Positions 53,407 through 64,000 of a DNA stretch of 64,000 nt are shown here, piece by piece. How positions within the stretch are numbered: the stretch's first letter is position 1; every line of letters begins with the position of its first letter. The position numbers and the translations under genes were made by a program. Source of the DNA: Chlorobaculum thiosulfatiphilum (GTDB taxonomy: Bacteria > Bacteroidota > Chlorobiia > Chlorobiales > Chlorobiaceae); NCBI RefSeq assembly GCF_006265165.1, contig NZ_VDCH01000005.1:62001-126000 (forward strand). The letters are read 5' to 3'. The notes beneath the pieces were generated by a model, which was given only the letters and a program-made list of their open reading frames with translations, was not told where the DNA came from and ran no database searches.

Positions 53407-54075
53407 ATGGGTGCTACCGGGCAGAAAACATTCTCATCCATTGCCAGCAAGGTGCTTATGGCGCTGGCCGGAGTATTTCTGCTTGTGTTCCTCGCGGTGC
53501 ATCTCGGCATCAACATGTTGCTGCTTGTCGATGATGGCGGCAAATCCTTCTCGGCGGCGGCGGGTTTCATGAGCAGCTATCCGGTGATCCGGATTTTCGA
53601 GCTTGCGCTCTTCGGCGGCTTCCTGCTGCACATCGTCTTCGGGGTGATCGTCAGCATCCGGAACCGGTGGTCGCGCCCGATCCGCTACCAGCACAAAAGC
53701 CGCTCCGAAACCGCTCCGTTCTCGAAGTACATGCTGCACAGCGGCGTGGTGGTGCTCATCTTTCTTGCGCTCCATTTCATCGATTTCTACTTCATCAAGA
53801 TCGGCGTTGTCGCGCCGCCGCCCGGCATCGAACGCCACGATTTCTACAGTCGCGCGGTGCTGCTGTTTTCGGACACCACCTATTCAGCGATCTACCTGGT
53901 TTCGTTTGTCGTGCTCGGATTTCACCTGAACCATGCCCTTCAGGCCGCCACGCAGACGCTCGGCCTGAACCATCCCCGATACACCCCGCTCATCAACGCG
54001 GCCAGCACGTTGTACGCGATAATCATTGCCGGGGGGTTCATGGCGATTCCGCTCCGCTTCACCCTGTTCAACTAA
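53407..54075 (+). CDS. sdhC: Succinate dehydrogenase/fumarate reductase cytochrome b subunit
   Basis: A 222-residue protein with five membrane helices and several histidines suited to two b hemes: FLAVHLGINMLL, LLHIVFGVIVSI, FLALHFIDFYFI, GFHLNHALQA. This is the single-anchor (type B) layout of Wolinella, Bacillus and Bacteroidetes. It carries electrons between the quinone pool and the flavoprotein. The ATG at 53407 (MGATGQKTFSSIASKVLMAL) is chosen over an upstream frame. It is the first gene of the three-gene unit. Confidence 0.93.
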   Translation: MGATGQKTFSSIASKVLMALAGVFLLVFLAVHLGINMLLLVDDGGKSFSAAAGFMSSYPVIRIFELALFGGFLLHIVFGVIVSIRNRWSRPIRYQHKSRSETAPFSKYMLHSGVVVLIFLALHFIDFYFIKIGVVAPPPGIERHDFYSRAVLLFSDTTYSAIYLVSFVVLGFHLNHALQAATQTLGLNHPRYTPLINAASTLYAIIIAGGFMAIPLRFTLFN

Positions 54076-54103
54076 CGCCGCGCCGCATGGAGATTGACCG
54101 CCG

Positions 54104-56044
<1,941 letters not shown>

Positions 56045-56053
56045 CGGCTGCTC

Positions 56054-56827
56054 ATGAAGTTCACCCTCAAAATCTGGCGACAGAAAAACGCCGACGACAA
56101 AGGCAGGCTGGTCAGCTACATGGTCGATGATATTTCGCCCGACAGCTCGTTTCTCGAAATGCTTGACCAGCTCAACCAGCAGCTTATCAGCAGGGGCGAA
56201 GAGCCGGTTGCCTTCGACCACGACTGCCGCGAAGGCATCTGCGGAGCCTGTGGACTCTACATCAACGGTCGCCCGCACGGCCCGTTGAAGGGCACAACCA
56301 CCTGCCAGCTCCACATGCGAGCCTTCCGCAATGGCGAGATGATTTATATCGAGCCGTGGCGAAGCGGCGCGTTTCCGGTGGTCAGGGATCTGATCGTGGA
56401 TCGCAGTGCGCTCGACACCATCATCCAGGCTGGAGGCTACATCTCGGTCAACTCCGGCGGTGTGCCCGACGCCAACACCATCCCCGTGCCCAAACCCAAC
56501 GCCGACTCGGCCTTCGACGCCGCTGCCTGCATCGGCTGCGGAGCCTGCGTCGCCGCCTGCCCCAACGCCTCGCCGATGCTCTTCGTCGGCGCGAAAATCT
56601 CCCATCTGGCGCTCCTGCCGCAAGGTCGCATCGAAGCCACGCGTCGCGTGCAGCAGATGGTCGCCGAAATGGACGCCCTCGGCTTCGGCTTTTGCAGCAA
56701 CACCTACGCCTGCCAGGCCGAATGCCCCAAAGAAATATCCATCGCCAACATCGCCCGAATGAACCGCGAATTCCTCGCCGCCAAACTCGCCGCCGAGAAG
56801 GAGCAGACCGGAGGGTTCACGATTTAG
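56054..56827 (+). CDS. sdhB: Succinate dehydrogenase/fumarate reductase iron-sulfur subunit
   Basis: A 257-residue protein with all three clusters: [2Fe-2S] in [15 protein letters not shown] plus a later Cys in TTTCQLHMR, [4Fe-4S] in [19 protein letters not shown], and [3Fe-4S] in [16 protein letters not shown]. It transfers electrons between the flavoprotein and the cytochrome b subunit. It is the last gene of the sdhCAB unit. Confidence 0.95.
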   Translation: MKFTLKIWRQKNADDKGRLVSYMVDDISPDSSFLEMLDQLNQQLISRGEEPVAFDHDCREGICGACGLYINGRPHGPLKGTTTCQLHMRAFRNGEMIYIEPWRSGAFPVVRDLIVDRSALDTIIQAGGYISVNSGGVPDANTIPVPKPNADSAFDAAACIGCGACVAACPNASPMLFVGAKISHLALLPQGRIEATRRVQQMVAEMDALGFGFCSNTYACQAECPKEISIANIARMNREFLAAKLAAEKEQTGGFTI

Positions 56828-57377
56828 GAGGGGATGGATGGGGGGAAGAGGTTGGATGTTTTTTCCATCGTAGGGGCAGGCCCCCGTGCCTGCCTGAATT
56901 CTGGATGGCCTCAAAGTTAGCAGAGAAAAGAAGAATGACGGCCGATACCTCCAAGCCGCACAATCGTCAATCCCTCCGATTGCCGGAATAGGTTCCTCGC
57001 AGAATTTCGTGGGTGGCATTAATGGATAACTATAAAACCATTCCTGAGCGTTACAATCAGATGTTGATCAGGAAAGTCTATAAGTGATTGTTATATAAAC
57101 ATTTATACGTATTTGTCCTTTTCTCGATCAGTCTTTGCATAGGGCTTTACCATTGACTGTGGCTCGGTCAAACGATCCTCATTCACCATTTACCCACGAA
57201 ATTCTGCGAAGAGCCGACAAAAGAGATGATGCGCTTGCGCTTCGATCTGGAAAAACAGATGATTGCGATCATCGAGAAGATCGCGCTGAGGAATTTTGAC
57301 GGTGCGGTGTAAGTCATTCAGACGTATCGTTTTTTCAGGAATATCCAGTGACCAGCCACAGGAATAATCGCCTTCAT
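56828..57377. other. Non-coding region with IS relic
   Basis: No gene is convincing here. It holds an ISL3-type deleted element (56991-57215), a GC-rich tract GTAGGGGCAGGCCCCCGTGC at about 56869-56888 that resembles a common dispersed repeat, and a short frame at 57223-57312 (MMRLRFDLEKQMIAIIEKIA...) that could be the tail of a lost gene. Confidence 0.5.
56991..57215 (-). mobile_element. ISL3-type deletion derivative, 225 bp
   Basis: The ends are GGTTCCTCGCAGAATTTCGT at 56991 and GGCTCTTCGCAGAATTTCGT read from 57215, the same family as the relic at 33867-34227. Read on the minus strand, a start MQRLIEK appears, like the MQRLTSH start of the other relic, but the frame soon stops. Almost all the transposase is deleted. 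Confidence 0.7.
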
Positions 57378-57503
57378 CCCATAAAAAAAAGCCGGACATG
57401 CGCTGCAAATCCGGCTTTCAGAGTCAATCCAAAAATAACGCGAGTGTCAGTGCTTCATCACGGCGGCGTCTTCCATGAATTTCTTCAGACAACTGTCGGT
57501 CAG
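57378..57503 (-). pseudogene. Diverged copy of the transaldolase 3' end and terminator
   Basis: This 126-bp segment parallels 58880-59004. On the minus strand it encodes [18 protein letters not shown] and a stop, against [18 protein letters not shown] in the intact gene. The hairpin AAAGCCGGA/TCCGGCTTT (57388-57418) followed by T's matches the intact gene's terminator in position. It would also end transcription of the ATPase gene. Confidence 0.85.
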
Positions 57504-57530
57504 ATGACAATCAGCATGATGCCGAGCCAG

Positions 57531-58721
57531 TCACAGCGCTGACATGTCTGGAATAGCCCGCCTCATAAACTCGTCAAAAAGGGGCACGGTAAAATTCAGC
57601 AGCCCATGCGCAGGACTGTAGATCATTCCTTTTGTGATGAGCTTGGATCGAACAGAACTGATGGCTGTAGTGCTTTCCACGCCGAGTACGTCCGCAATAT
57701 CCGTTGTTCGGTATGGCCCTTGACCGATCTCCGCCATTGCCCGGAGAAATTTTTTCTCTCCGTCGGTTAAACGGTCAAACCGAACCCTGAAAAAATTCTC
57801 GTCGAGACGCCGCCCGACCTCCAGCCTTGTCTCATGAACAAGCTGTAACGTTATCGGGGAGGCTTCTGCCTGATTCCAGGCCTGATAGCCCCATTCCTGA
57901 AGAAAATAGGGATACCCTTTGGTCAGCCGGTAAATTTCACCGAGCGCATCCCGATCGAATTCAACTCCTTCCGCGTTGACCGGATCCTGAAGCGCTTTGA
58001 CAGCATCCTCTTCTTCTAACGGCCCAATATCCGGAAAACTGAACAACCTTTCAGCATAAGACTTTGCGTTACCGGCAAGCCCTGGTAAAATTGGCAAACC
58101 AGCTCCCACGAGCACCAGTGGCAATTGACGCTGCTGCATTTTATGCATGGCCATTATCAGCGCGTTGAGTTCGGCGCTTGAGAAATACTGGATTTCATCA
58201 ATAAAGATCGCCACGGCACACTGACGCTCTTCGGCCGCCTCACCGACAACGACAAACAGGCTGGAAAGATCGACCTCCAGATCTCCGCTGTCTGCCGTTC
58301 CCTTTTCCGGTTCGATATCGAGTCCGAGTTCAATATCCCCGACGGAAACTTTAACAGCGCCGACAAAGCTCTTCAATGCTGCTAACGCCCGGCGAACCTT
58401 GTTTCCTGCGCCTGCCATTCTGTCAAGCTCATAGAGTAGTGAGCGTAGTGGCGGAATAAGCATGGCTGCCAGCGGCTTTTGCTCCGAGGCCTCGATAACA
58501 ACAGTTCTATACCCGGCCTGACTTGCACGCCGCTCCATTTCATTGAGGAGTACGGTCTTGCCTACACCGCGAAGCCCGGTCATGATCATACTTTTCTCAG
58601 GTCGTTTCCTCAGAATGCGACCAAACAGCACCTCGGCCTGCTCCAGAACGTTATCCCGACCGGCAAGTTCCGGCGGAGGAGCTCCGGCTCCTGGAGAAAA
58701 TGGATTTCTGATCTTGTCCAT
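57531..58721 (-). CDS. AAA ATPase with winged-helix C-terminus
   Basis: A 396-residue ATPase: ELAGRDNVLEQAEVLFGRIL, Walker A MTGLRGVGKTVLLNEMERRA, Walker B VAIFIDEIQYFSSAELNALI, sensor region LVLVGAGLPILPGLAGNAKS, LTKGYPYFLQEWGYQAWNQA, and a C-terminal winged helix (YRTTDIADVLGVESTTAISS). This is the Orc1/Cdc6-like STAND/archaeal ATPase group, of unknown function in bacteria. It is bordered by two diverged copies of the fsa 3' end, suggesting insertion as a unit. Confidence 0.78.
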   Translation of the reverse strand: MDKIRNPFSPGAGAPPPELAGRDNVLEQAEVLFGRILRKRPEKSMIMTGLRGVGKTVLLNEMERRASQAGYRTVVIEASEQKPLAAMLIPPLRSLLYELDRMAGAGNKVRRALAALKSFVGAVKVSVGDIELGLDIEPEKGTADSGDLEVDLSSLFVVVGEAAEERQCAVAIFIDEIQYFSSAELNALIMAMHKMQQRQLPLVLVGAGLPILPGLAGNAKSYAERLFSFPDIGPLEEEDAVKALQDPVNAEGVEFDRDALGEIYRLTKGYPYFLQEWGYQAWNQAEASPITLQLVHETRLEVGRRLDENFFRVRFDRLTDGEKKFLRAMAEIGQGPYRTTDIADVLGVESTTAISSVRSKLITKGMIYSPAHGLLNFTVPLFDEFMRRAIPDMSAL

Positions 58722-58889
58722 GTTGAGCTGAAAAAAATGAAAAAAGATAAGTTTATAGGTAATTATAATTTCTTATAGTCGCTTATAATCACTTATAGCG
58801 ATAAAAAGGTATAAATAGATATAACTCCTGATAAATTCAACTCATCATACCGACAATCTTCGGCTGACAGGTGTTTCCGCCCATAAAAA

Positions 58890-58918
58890 AAGCCGGACAT
58901 GCAACACACATCCGGCTT
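58890..58918 (-). terminator. Transaldolase terminator
   Basis: A stem AAGCCGGA at 58890-58897 with TCCGGCTT at 58911-58918; read on the minus strand it is followed by a T-tract (TTTTTTATGG). It ends the transaldolase transcript 28 bp after the stop. Confidence 0.85.
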
Positions 58919-58947
58919 CAAGACTCAATTCCGAAACAACTTACCGC

Positions 58948-59616
58948 TCAACCCTTCATCACGGCGGCGTCTTCCATGAATTTTTTCAGGCCGCTGTCGG
59001 TCAGCGGGTGGTTGGCGAGCTGTTTGATGACGCTGTACGGGAGGGTGGCGATGTCCGCGCCTGCCATTGCCGATTCGGCGACGTGCATCGGGTTGCGCAC
59101 ACTGGCCACGATCACCTCGGTGAGGTAGCCGTAGTTGTCGTAGATGGTGACAATCTGCCGCACCAGCTCCATGCCGGAGGTGCTGATGTCGTCGAGGCGT
59201 CCGATAAACGGACTGACGAAGTCGGCTCCGGCCTTTGCGGCCAGCAGCGCCTGCGTGGGCGAGAAGACCAGCGTGGCGTTGGTCTTGATGCCATTCTGCG
59301 AAAAGTGGCGGATCGCTTTGAGGCCATCGACGGTGAGCGGGCACTTGACGACGACGTTTTTGTGAATGGCCGCGAGCTCCTCGCCCTGGGCGATCATCTC
59401 CTCTGCTTTGAGCGTGGTGACCTCGGCGCTGACCGGACCATCGACGATTTCGCAGATTTTGGCGATGTGCGCCTTGAAGTCGGCATAGGTGAAGTTGGCC
59501 GGATCTTTGACGATCTTGGCGATCAGCGACGGATTGGTCGTGACGCCGTCGAGCACGCCAAGTGCATTGGCGGCCCGGATTTCGTCGAGGCTGGCGGTGT
59601 CGATAAAGAATTTCAT
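58948..59616 (-). CDS. tal: Transaldolase (fructose-6-phosphate aldolase-like)
   Basis: A 222-residue small transaldolase: [31 protein letters not shown], and the Schiff-base Lys in [15 protein letters not shown], then [20 protein letters not shown] and [11 protein letters not shown]. Transaldolases of this short type move a dihydroxyacetone unit in the pentose phosphate pathway; FSA-type enzymes act as aldolases, and sequence alone does not separate them. It starts 9 bp after the deoxyhypusine synthase-like stop with GAGGAGG, so they are co-transcribed. Confidence 0.92.
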   Translation of the reverse strand: MKFFIDTASLDEIRAANALGVLDGVTTNPSLIAKIVKDPANFTYADFKAHIAKICEIVDGPVSAEVTTLKAEEMIAQGEELAAIHKNVVVKCPLTVDGLKAIRHFSQNGIKTNATLVFSPTQALLAAKAGADFVSPFIGRLDDISTSGMELVRQIVTIYDNYGYLTEVIVASVRNPMHVAESAMAGADIATLPYSVIKQLANHPLTDSGLKKFMEDAAVMKG

Positions 59617-59625
59617 GGGGCCTCC

Positions 59626-60678
59626 TCAGGCGTTGACCGGTTTTGCGTCGAGCATGGCGTTGAAGTTACGTGTCGGGCGCCCTTCCCAGTTGCGCTTGTG
59701 ATAGGCGTAACCGGCGATGAGCGGCATGGCGACGGTGGCTTCGGCGAAGACCATCTGCTCGTAAACCGTGTCAACCTTGCCCCACGAGCTGGCCTCCTTG
59801 AGGGTCGAGCCGGAGAGCGCGCCGTCGCGTTCGTCGGCCACGGTGATCTGCACGGCGTAGGTGTGCATTGAAACATCTTCATAGCCCAGCACTTCAGCCG
59901 CAACAACGATGTCCTGCGTAAAGTTCTTCGGCACACCGCCGCCGATCATGAAGATGCCGGTCTTGTCGTTCTCGATCTTGATTTTGGTCAGCTCGCGGAA
60001 GTCCTTGACCGAGTCGATGGAGACGTGGTTGTCGGGATTGTGCCACTGGTGGTGTACCAGGCCGAAACCGGCGGAGCAGTCCGAAAATGCCGGGCAGAAG
60101 ATCGGCACACCCTTCTCGTAGGCTTTATAGACGATGGAGTTCTTGTCGAGGTTGTTGGCCTCGATGTATTTGCCCATCTCGACGATGAACTCGCGGGAGG
60201 AGTAGGCGCCGGGCTGCATCGAGTTGGCGATGATGGCCATCGTGTCGTCGCAGACGCGAAGTTCATCCTCGTCGATGTAGGTGTCGTAAATGCGGTCGAT
60301 GGCCAGCTCGCGCAACTCCGAGTCATCGGCGAACTGTGAGCCTTTCCAGTGCTTGAAGCCGAGCGCCTCGAAGAAGTCCTGATCGACGATGTTCGCGCCG
60401 GTCGAGACGATAGCGTCAACCATGTTGTTGTCGAGCATGTCGATGATGACCTGCTTCAGCCCGGCGCTGATGAGCGAACCGGCAAGCGTCAGAATGACGG
60501 CGCACTCCTTGTCCTGCTGCATCAGATCGACGATGGAGGCGGCGCGGGCCAGGTTGCGGGCCTGGAAGGCCATGTCGGCCATTTGCTCGACCATCGGCAC
60601 GACGTTGTGTTTCTTGATCTCGATATGCCGGATCGGTTCTCGCAGAAATTCCGCTTTTTTTGTCATGGTCTCATCCAT
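59626..60678 (-). CDS. Deoxyhypusine synthase-like protein
   Basis: A 350-residue protein of the DHS family: ILTLAGSLISAGLKQVIIDM and TGANIVDQDFFEALG for NAD, IGGGVPKNFTQDIVVAAEVL, and the catalytic lysine region KEASSWGKVDTVYE (Lys301). In eukaryotes and archaea DHS modifies eIF5A; bacteria have no eIF5A, and several bacterial relatives make homospermidine from spermidine or putrescine. The lysine needed for the enzyme-imine is kept, so a similar aminobutyl transfer is likely. It lies upstream of tal. AGGAGTCAAC precedes the ATG. Confidence 0.92.
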   Translation of the reverse strand: MDETMTKKAEFLREPIRHIEIKKHNVVPMVEQMADMAFQARNLARAASIVDLMQQDKECAVILTLAGSLISAGLKQVIIDMLDNNMVDAIVSTGANIVDQDFFEALGFKHWKGSQFADDSELRELAIDRIYDTYIDEDELRVCDDTMAIIANSMQPGAYSSREFIVEMGKYIEANNLDKNSIVYKAYEKGVPIFCPAFSDCSAGFGLVHHQWHNPDNHVSIDSVKDFRELTKIKIENDKTGIFMIGGGVPKNFTQDIVVAAEVLGYEDVSMHTYAVQITVADERDGALSGSTLKEASSWGKVDTVYEQMVFAEATVAMPLIAGYAYHKRNWEGRPTRNFNAMLDAKPVNA

Positions 60679-60736
60679 TGTTGACTCCTGTATCGTTAGT
60701 GTTCGGATTCAGATTTCAAAAATTCCAATAAAAAAA

Positions 60737-60838
60737 GGAGAGCAAGCTGACTATATCACACACTCACATTACCGGATGCTGCTTCCTTCCGGACCTGACA
60801 TGGTTGGGCAAGAGAATGCTGTATAGGACTTACTCTCC
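60737..60838 (-). ncRNA. ffs: SRP RNA (4.5S type, small bacterial)
   Basis: The minus strand carries GTCAGGTCCGGAAGGAAGCA, the conserved SRP domain IV with its GGAA tetraloop. The 5' GGAGAG at 60838 pairs with CTCTCC at the 3' end (60737), giving about 102 nt, and TTTTTTTATT follows as terminator. It scaffolds Ffh for co-translational targeting. It sits upstream of, and in the same direction as, the DHS-like gene. Confidence 0.95.
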
Positions 60839-61213
60839 TAAACTCAATATTGTTTTGTCTTAAATTGCCGCTGTACCGGCGACGCAATGTAAAACAAGTC
60901 GCCTAATATAGCGTTCTGAAATTAAAATACAAAAACAAAGCTTTTTTCTTTGTTACAACTGTTATAACTTCGTAACCGCTACGGAGAAGCGTCTCCGGCC
61001 CATACAGGCGGCGCGCAAACCGGAGGTTGTGTCATTCTGAACGAAGTGAAGAATCCGGCTTCTTCGGAAATGGCTGATAACTTATTGATTGACTGCATAT
61101 TACGTGACTTTCTGGATTCTTCGCCCGACTGCGTCGGACTCAGAATGACAAGAGAGGAGCACTACCATAACTATAGAGACGCTCCTTGCAACGGGAGCAA
61201 GAACCACGACCTC
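60839..61213. other. Intergenic region upstream of trpS
   Basis: A 375-bp interval between divergent ffs and trpS. The repeat at 61030-61150 occupies much of it. An in-frame extension of trpS to 61046 runs through the repeat and is not a real N-terminus. No T-box or riboswitch is apparent. Confidence 0.5.
61030..61150. repeat. Dispersed repeat, copy 2 (TGTCATTCTGA ends)
   Basis: A 121-bp copy of the element at 22619-22741 in the opposite orientation, with ends TGTCATTCTGA and TCAGAATGACA. The shared inner sequences are GAACGAAGTGAAGAATCC and GCCCGACTGCGTCGGACT; the middle has diverged. Confidence 0.75.
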
Positions 61214-62248
61214 ATGTCGATACAAAGAATTTTAAGCGGGATGCGGCCTACCGGCAGGCTGCACCTCGGACACTATACCGGAGCACTCGAAAACTGGATC
61301 GCCCAACAGAACCTTCTCCACCCGGACGGAAGCCGGGCCTACGAGACCTGCTTCCTCATCGCCGATTACCACAGCCTGACCACTTCGCTCGATACTTCGA
61401 GTCTGTATGCGCACTCCATCGACATGCTCATAGACTGGCTCGCGGCGGGGGTCGATCCCGATAAAAGCCCGGTTTTCCGGCAGTCGCAGGTCAAGGAGCA
61501 CTCCGAGCTGTTCCTCATCTTCTCGATGCTCGTCACCACGGCGCGGCTCGAACGCAATCCGACGCTCAAGGAGCAAGTGCGCGACCTGAACATGGAGTCG
61601 CTCGTCTATGGCCACCTCGGCTATCCGGTGTTGCAGGCGGCGGATATTCTGCTCTACAAGGGCAACGTGGTTCCCGTGGGCGAGGATCAGATTCCGCATG
61701 TTGAAATAACTCGCGAGATCGCCCGCAAGTTCAACAGCCACTACCAGCATCCGGAGCTGGGCGACGTCTTCCCGGAACCTTCGCCGAAGATCACCAAGTT
61801 CGCCCGCCTCGTCGGCCTCGACGGCAAGGCGAAGATGTCCAAGTCGCTCGGCAACACGATTCTGCTCTCCGACGGCCCCGACGAGGTAATGAAAAAGATG
61901 CGCCCCGCCGTGACCGACACGCTGAAAGTTCGCCGCAACGATCCGGGCCGCCCGGAGGTGTGCCTGGTTTTCAGCTATCACCAGAAGTTCACCGGCGAAG
62001 CTCAGCTCGCCGAAGTTGAGGCGGGATGCCGCTCAGGCGCACTCGGCTGCGTTGATTGCAAAAAGATGTGCGCGGCGAACATTTCGGCGGAGCTGGCTCC
62101 GATCCTCGAACGGCGCAAGCACTACGAAGAGCGCCCGGAAATGGTCAAAGAGATTCTGCACGAGGGCGAAACGAAAGCACGGAAAATTGCCGGAGAAACC
62201 ATGAAAGAGGTACGGGAGGCCATGAACCTCGGGGAGAGTAACGCATGA
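61214..62248 (+). CDS. trpS: Tryptophanyl-tRNA synthetase
   Basis: A 344-residue class I synthetase: RILSGMRPTGRLHLGHYTGA (the HIGH-like HLGH), the middle GYPVLQAADILLYKGNVVPV, and KMSKS as DGKAKMSKSLGNTI. The ATG at 61214 (MSIQRILSGMRPTG) is the usual start; the frame reaches back to 61046 through a repeat. It overlaps the HAD gene by 4 bp (ATGA). Confidence 0.96.
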   Translation: MSIQRILSGMRPTGRLHLGHYTGALENWIAQQNLLHPDGSRAYETCFLIADYHSLTTSLDTSSLYAHSIDMLIDWLAAGVDPDKSPVFRQSQVKEHSELFLIFSMLVTTARLERNPTLKEQVRDLNMESLVYGHLGYPVLQAADILLYKGNVVPVGEDQIPHVEITREIARKFNSHYQHPELGDVFPEPSPKITKFARLVGLDGKAKMSKSLGNTILLSDGPDEVMKKMRPAVTDTLKVRRNDPGRPEVCLVFSYHQKFTGEAQLAEVEAGCRSGALGCVDCKKMCAANISAELAPILERRKHYEERPEMVKEILHEGETKARKIAGETMKEVREAMNLGESNA

Positions 62249-62949
62249 TGATACAAAACGATAACAGCCCGAAAGCCTTTATTTTCGACATGGACGGCGT
62301 ACTGGTCGATAACATGAGAATGCACGCGCAGTCGTGGGTCGATCTGTTCGCCGATTACGGACTGTCGGGACTCGACCCGGAGCGCTACCTCGTCGAGACC
62401 GCAGGCATGAAGGGACTCGACGTCTTGCGTTACTTCCTCGATCCGGCGATTTCGCCCGAAGAGGCCGACAAGCTGACGGAGCTGAAGGACATTCTCTACA
62501 GAGTGATGAACCGCAGCGCCATCGTGCAGATGCCCGGCCTCGAAGCGTTCCTCAACCGCGCATCCGGCGTGGGCATCCGGCTCGGCATCGGTACGGGCGC
62601 GGGGCCGAAGAACATCGACTACGTGCTCGGCCTGACCGGCATGAAGTCACGGTTCCAGGCGATCATCGGTGCTCATCAGGTCAAACATGGCAAGCCCCAT
62701 CCCGAGACCTTCCTGCGCGTGGCTGAACTGCTCAGTGTCGAGCCGTCGTCCTGCATCGTCTTCGAGGACGCGCTGCCCGGCGCGGAGGCCGCCGCCGCCG
62801 CAGGCATGAGCTGCGTGGCCGTCACCACCACCAATCGTCCCGAGGCCTTCTCGGCGTTCGACAACGTCATCACGGCCATCGACCATTTCGAGGGACTCAT
62901 GCCCGAACTGCTGCTGGAGCTTTCCGGCACTGCCAAAACCATGTCATAA
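62245..62949 (+). CDS. HAD-superfamily phosphatase/phosphoglucomutase-like
   Basis: A 234-residue HAD protein: catalytic Asp pair in [20 protein letters not shown], motif II GIGTGAG, motif III Lys in [20 protein letters not shown], and [20 protein letters not shown]. The cap helix is alpha-helical, as in beta-phosphoglucomutase and phosphoglycolate phosphatase. The substrate is unknown. It overlaps trpS by 4 bp and argS follows after 11 bp. Confidence 0.9.
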   Translation: MMIQNDNSPKAFIFDMDGVLVDNMRMHAQSWVDLFADYGLSGLDPERYLVETAGMKGLDVLRYFLDPAISPEEADKLTELKDILYRVMNRSAIVQMPGLEAFLNRASGVGIRLGIGTGAGPKNIDYVLGLTGMKSRFQAIIGAHQVKHGKPHPETFLRVAELLSVEPSSCIVFEDALPGAEAAAAAGMSCVAVTTTNRPEAFSAFDNVITAIDHFEGLMPELLLELSGTAKTMS

Positions 62950-62960
62950 CGATCATTCCG

Positions 62961-64000
62961 ATGCGAGCATTTTTTCTTCCCTACATCGAAGCGGCCCTGC
63001 AGAAGGCGGGCATAGAGACCGATAAAGAGATTCAGATCGAAAAACCGACCGACAAGAAGTTCGGCGATTTCTCGACCAACATCGCCTTTCTGCTCGCCAA
63101 GGAGGCGAAACGGAATCCGCGCGAACTGGCCTCGCAGCTCATCGGGCTGCTCTCATTTCCGGAGGGCACCGTGACAAAAACCGAGGTGGCCGGCCCCGGC
63201 TTCATCAACTTCCACCTCGATCAGGTCTTCGTCATGCGCTCGGCGAGCGCCGTGCTCCGGCAGGGTGAGGCATTCGGATGCACGGAGTCGGGCAAGGGGC
63301 AGAAGGCGATTGTCGAGTACGTCAGCGCCAACCCGACCGGGCCGCTCACCATCGGGCGCGGACGCGGCGGCGTGCTCGGCGACTGCATCGCCAACCTGCT
63401 TGAAACGCAGGGCTACGAGGTGACGCGCGAATATTATTTTAATGACGCCGGACGGCAGATGCAGATTCTGGCCGAATCGGTGCGCTTCCGCTACCTCGAA
63501 AAGTGCGGTCGCGAGATCGAGTTCCCGACGACGCACTACCAGGGCGACTACATCTCGGACATTGCCGAGACGCTCTTCATTGAGCACGGCGACGAGCTGG
63601 CCGCGACCGACGAACTGACGCTCTTCAAGGAGACTGCCGAGGGGATCATCTTCAGCTCGATCCGCAAGACGCTCGAACGGCTGTCGATCACGCACGACAA
63701 GTTCTTCAACGAGCACACGCTCTACCAGTCCCGCGAGGGTGAGCCTTCGCGCAACCAGCAGGTGATCGACGCGCTCGAAGCCAAAGGGTTCATCGGGCGC
63801 TACGACGGCGCGACCTGGTTCATGACGACGAAACTTGGCCAGGAGAAGGACAAGGTGCTCATCAAATCCTCCGGCGACCCGAGCTACCGCCTACCCGACA
63901 TTGCCTACCACGTCACCAAGTTCGAGCGAGGCTTCGACCTCATGGTGAACGTTTTCGGCGCGGATCACATCGACGAGTACCCCGACGTGCTCGAAGCGCT
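62961..64000 (+). CDS. argS: Arginyl-tRNA synthetase (5' part; runs off the window)
   Basis: The visible 346 residues begin [20 protein letters not shown]. The N-terminal Add-1 domain has [40 protein letters not shown] is the HIGH region, where the usual H-x-G-H reads [24 protein letters not shown] and [16 protein letters not shown] are further ArgRS signatures. The anticodon domain lies beyond the end. The HIGH variant is noted as a finding. Confidence 0.93.
   Translation, partial: MRAFFLPYIEAALQKAGIETDKEIQIEKPTDKKFGDFSTNIAFLLAKEAKRNPRELASQLIGLLSFPEGTVTKTEVAGPGFINFHLDQVFVMRSASAVLRQGEAFGCTESGKGQKAIVEYVSANPTGPLTIGRGRGGVLGDCIANLLETQGYEVTREYYFNDAGRQMQILAESVRFRYLEKCGREIEFPTTHYQGDYISDIAETLFIEHGDELAATDELTLFKETAEGIIFSSIRKTLERLSITHDKFFNEHTLYQSREGEPSRNQQVIDALEAKGFIGRYDGATWFMTTKLGQEKDKVLIKSSGDPSYRLPDIAYHVTKFERGFDLMVNVFGADHIDEYPDVLEA

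Overview
The window reads as a chromosomal segment of a green sulfur bacterium (Chlorobiaceae, most like Chlorobaculum). This is inferred from the GC-rich codon use, the fumarate reductase set expected for a reverse TCA cycle, a bacterial deoxyhypusine synthase-like gene, PEP-CTERM-tagged secreted proteins and Gram-negative envelope functions. No marker such as rRNA or a photosynthesis gene is present, so the genus is an inference. The segment is almost entirely housekeeping sequence, broken by a few small accessory or decayed patches.

Layout. 1-5.9 kb: rpmH-rnpA-yidD-yidC, then a PAP2 phosphatase, a ROK kinase and an RlmD-type rRNA methyltransferase, all on the plus strand and mostly overlapping. 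5.9-9.7 kb is accessory: a VapBC-type toxin-antitoxin pair with a palindromic operator, two tandem secreted trypsin-like proteases (one with a PEP-CTERM tail), and about 1.2 kb of AT-rich non-coding DNA holding a 130-bp MITE-like element. 9.7-11.4 kb: a YqhA-like membrane protein and CorA. 11.5-22.2 kb is one long minus-strand run read obg-GNAT-HPr and then seven glycan genes (three GT4-like transferases, one GT2, a methyltransferase, a flippase and a YfhO-like protein), nearly all with stop/start overlaps; it probably makes a surface polysaccharide.

22.2-25 kb: xseB, gatB and a SYLF-domain protein. 25.2-27.9 kb is a decayed defence patch: a TIR N-terminal fragment, an intact ABC-ATPase/TOPRIM (OLD- or PARIS-like) protein and an N-truncated DUF4365 gene. 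28-38.8 kb: a small secreted protein, macrodomain protein, DUF1232 protein, rhomboid protease, pgk, mltG, chorismate mutase, a YacP-like NYN protein, an ISL3-family relic, topA, and an AMIN/amidase_3 cell-wall amidase.

39-45.9 kb holds a complete biotin operon, birA-bioB-bioF-bioG-bioC-bioD-bioA. Every junction is an ATGA overlap, and a near-perfect BirA operator (TTGTCAACC-N14-GGTTCACAA) lies upstream, so the locus should repress itself when biotin is sufficient. 45.9-53.3 kb: membrane, PHP, CsgG-like, GNAT, UPF0149/SEC-C, a frameshifted four-helix-bundle gene, RlpA, an esterase, a PagL-like deacylase and a cyclase-family hydrolase. 53.4-56.8 kb: the three-subunit succinate dehydrogenase/fumarate reductase.

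56.8-59 kb is a second accessory patch: another ISL3 relic and an AAA ATPase gene lying between two diverged direct copies of the 3' end and terminator of the transaldolase gene. 59-64 kb: transaldolase, the deoxyhypusine synthase-like gene, SRP RNA (minus strand), a mobile-type repeat also found at 22.6 kb in the opposite orientation, trpS, a HAD phosphatase and the 5' part of argS, which runs off the window. No tRNA, rRNA or CRISPR array was seen. The best leads for something new are the ATPase/TOPRIM protein with its decayed neighbours, the ATPase between duplicated fsa ends, and the tandem proteases.
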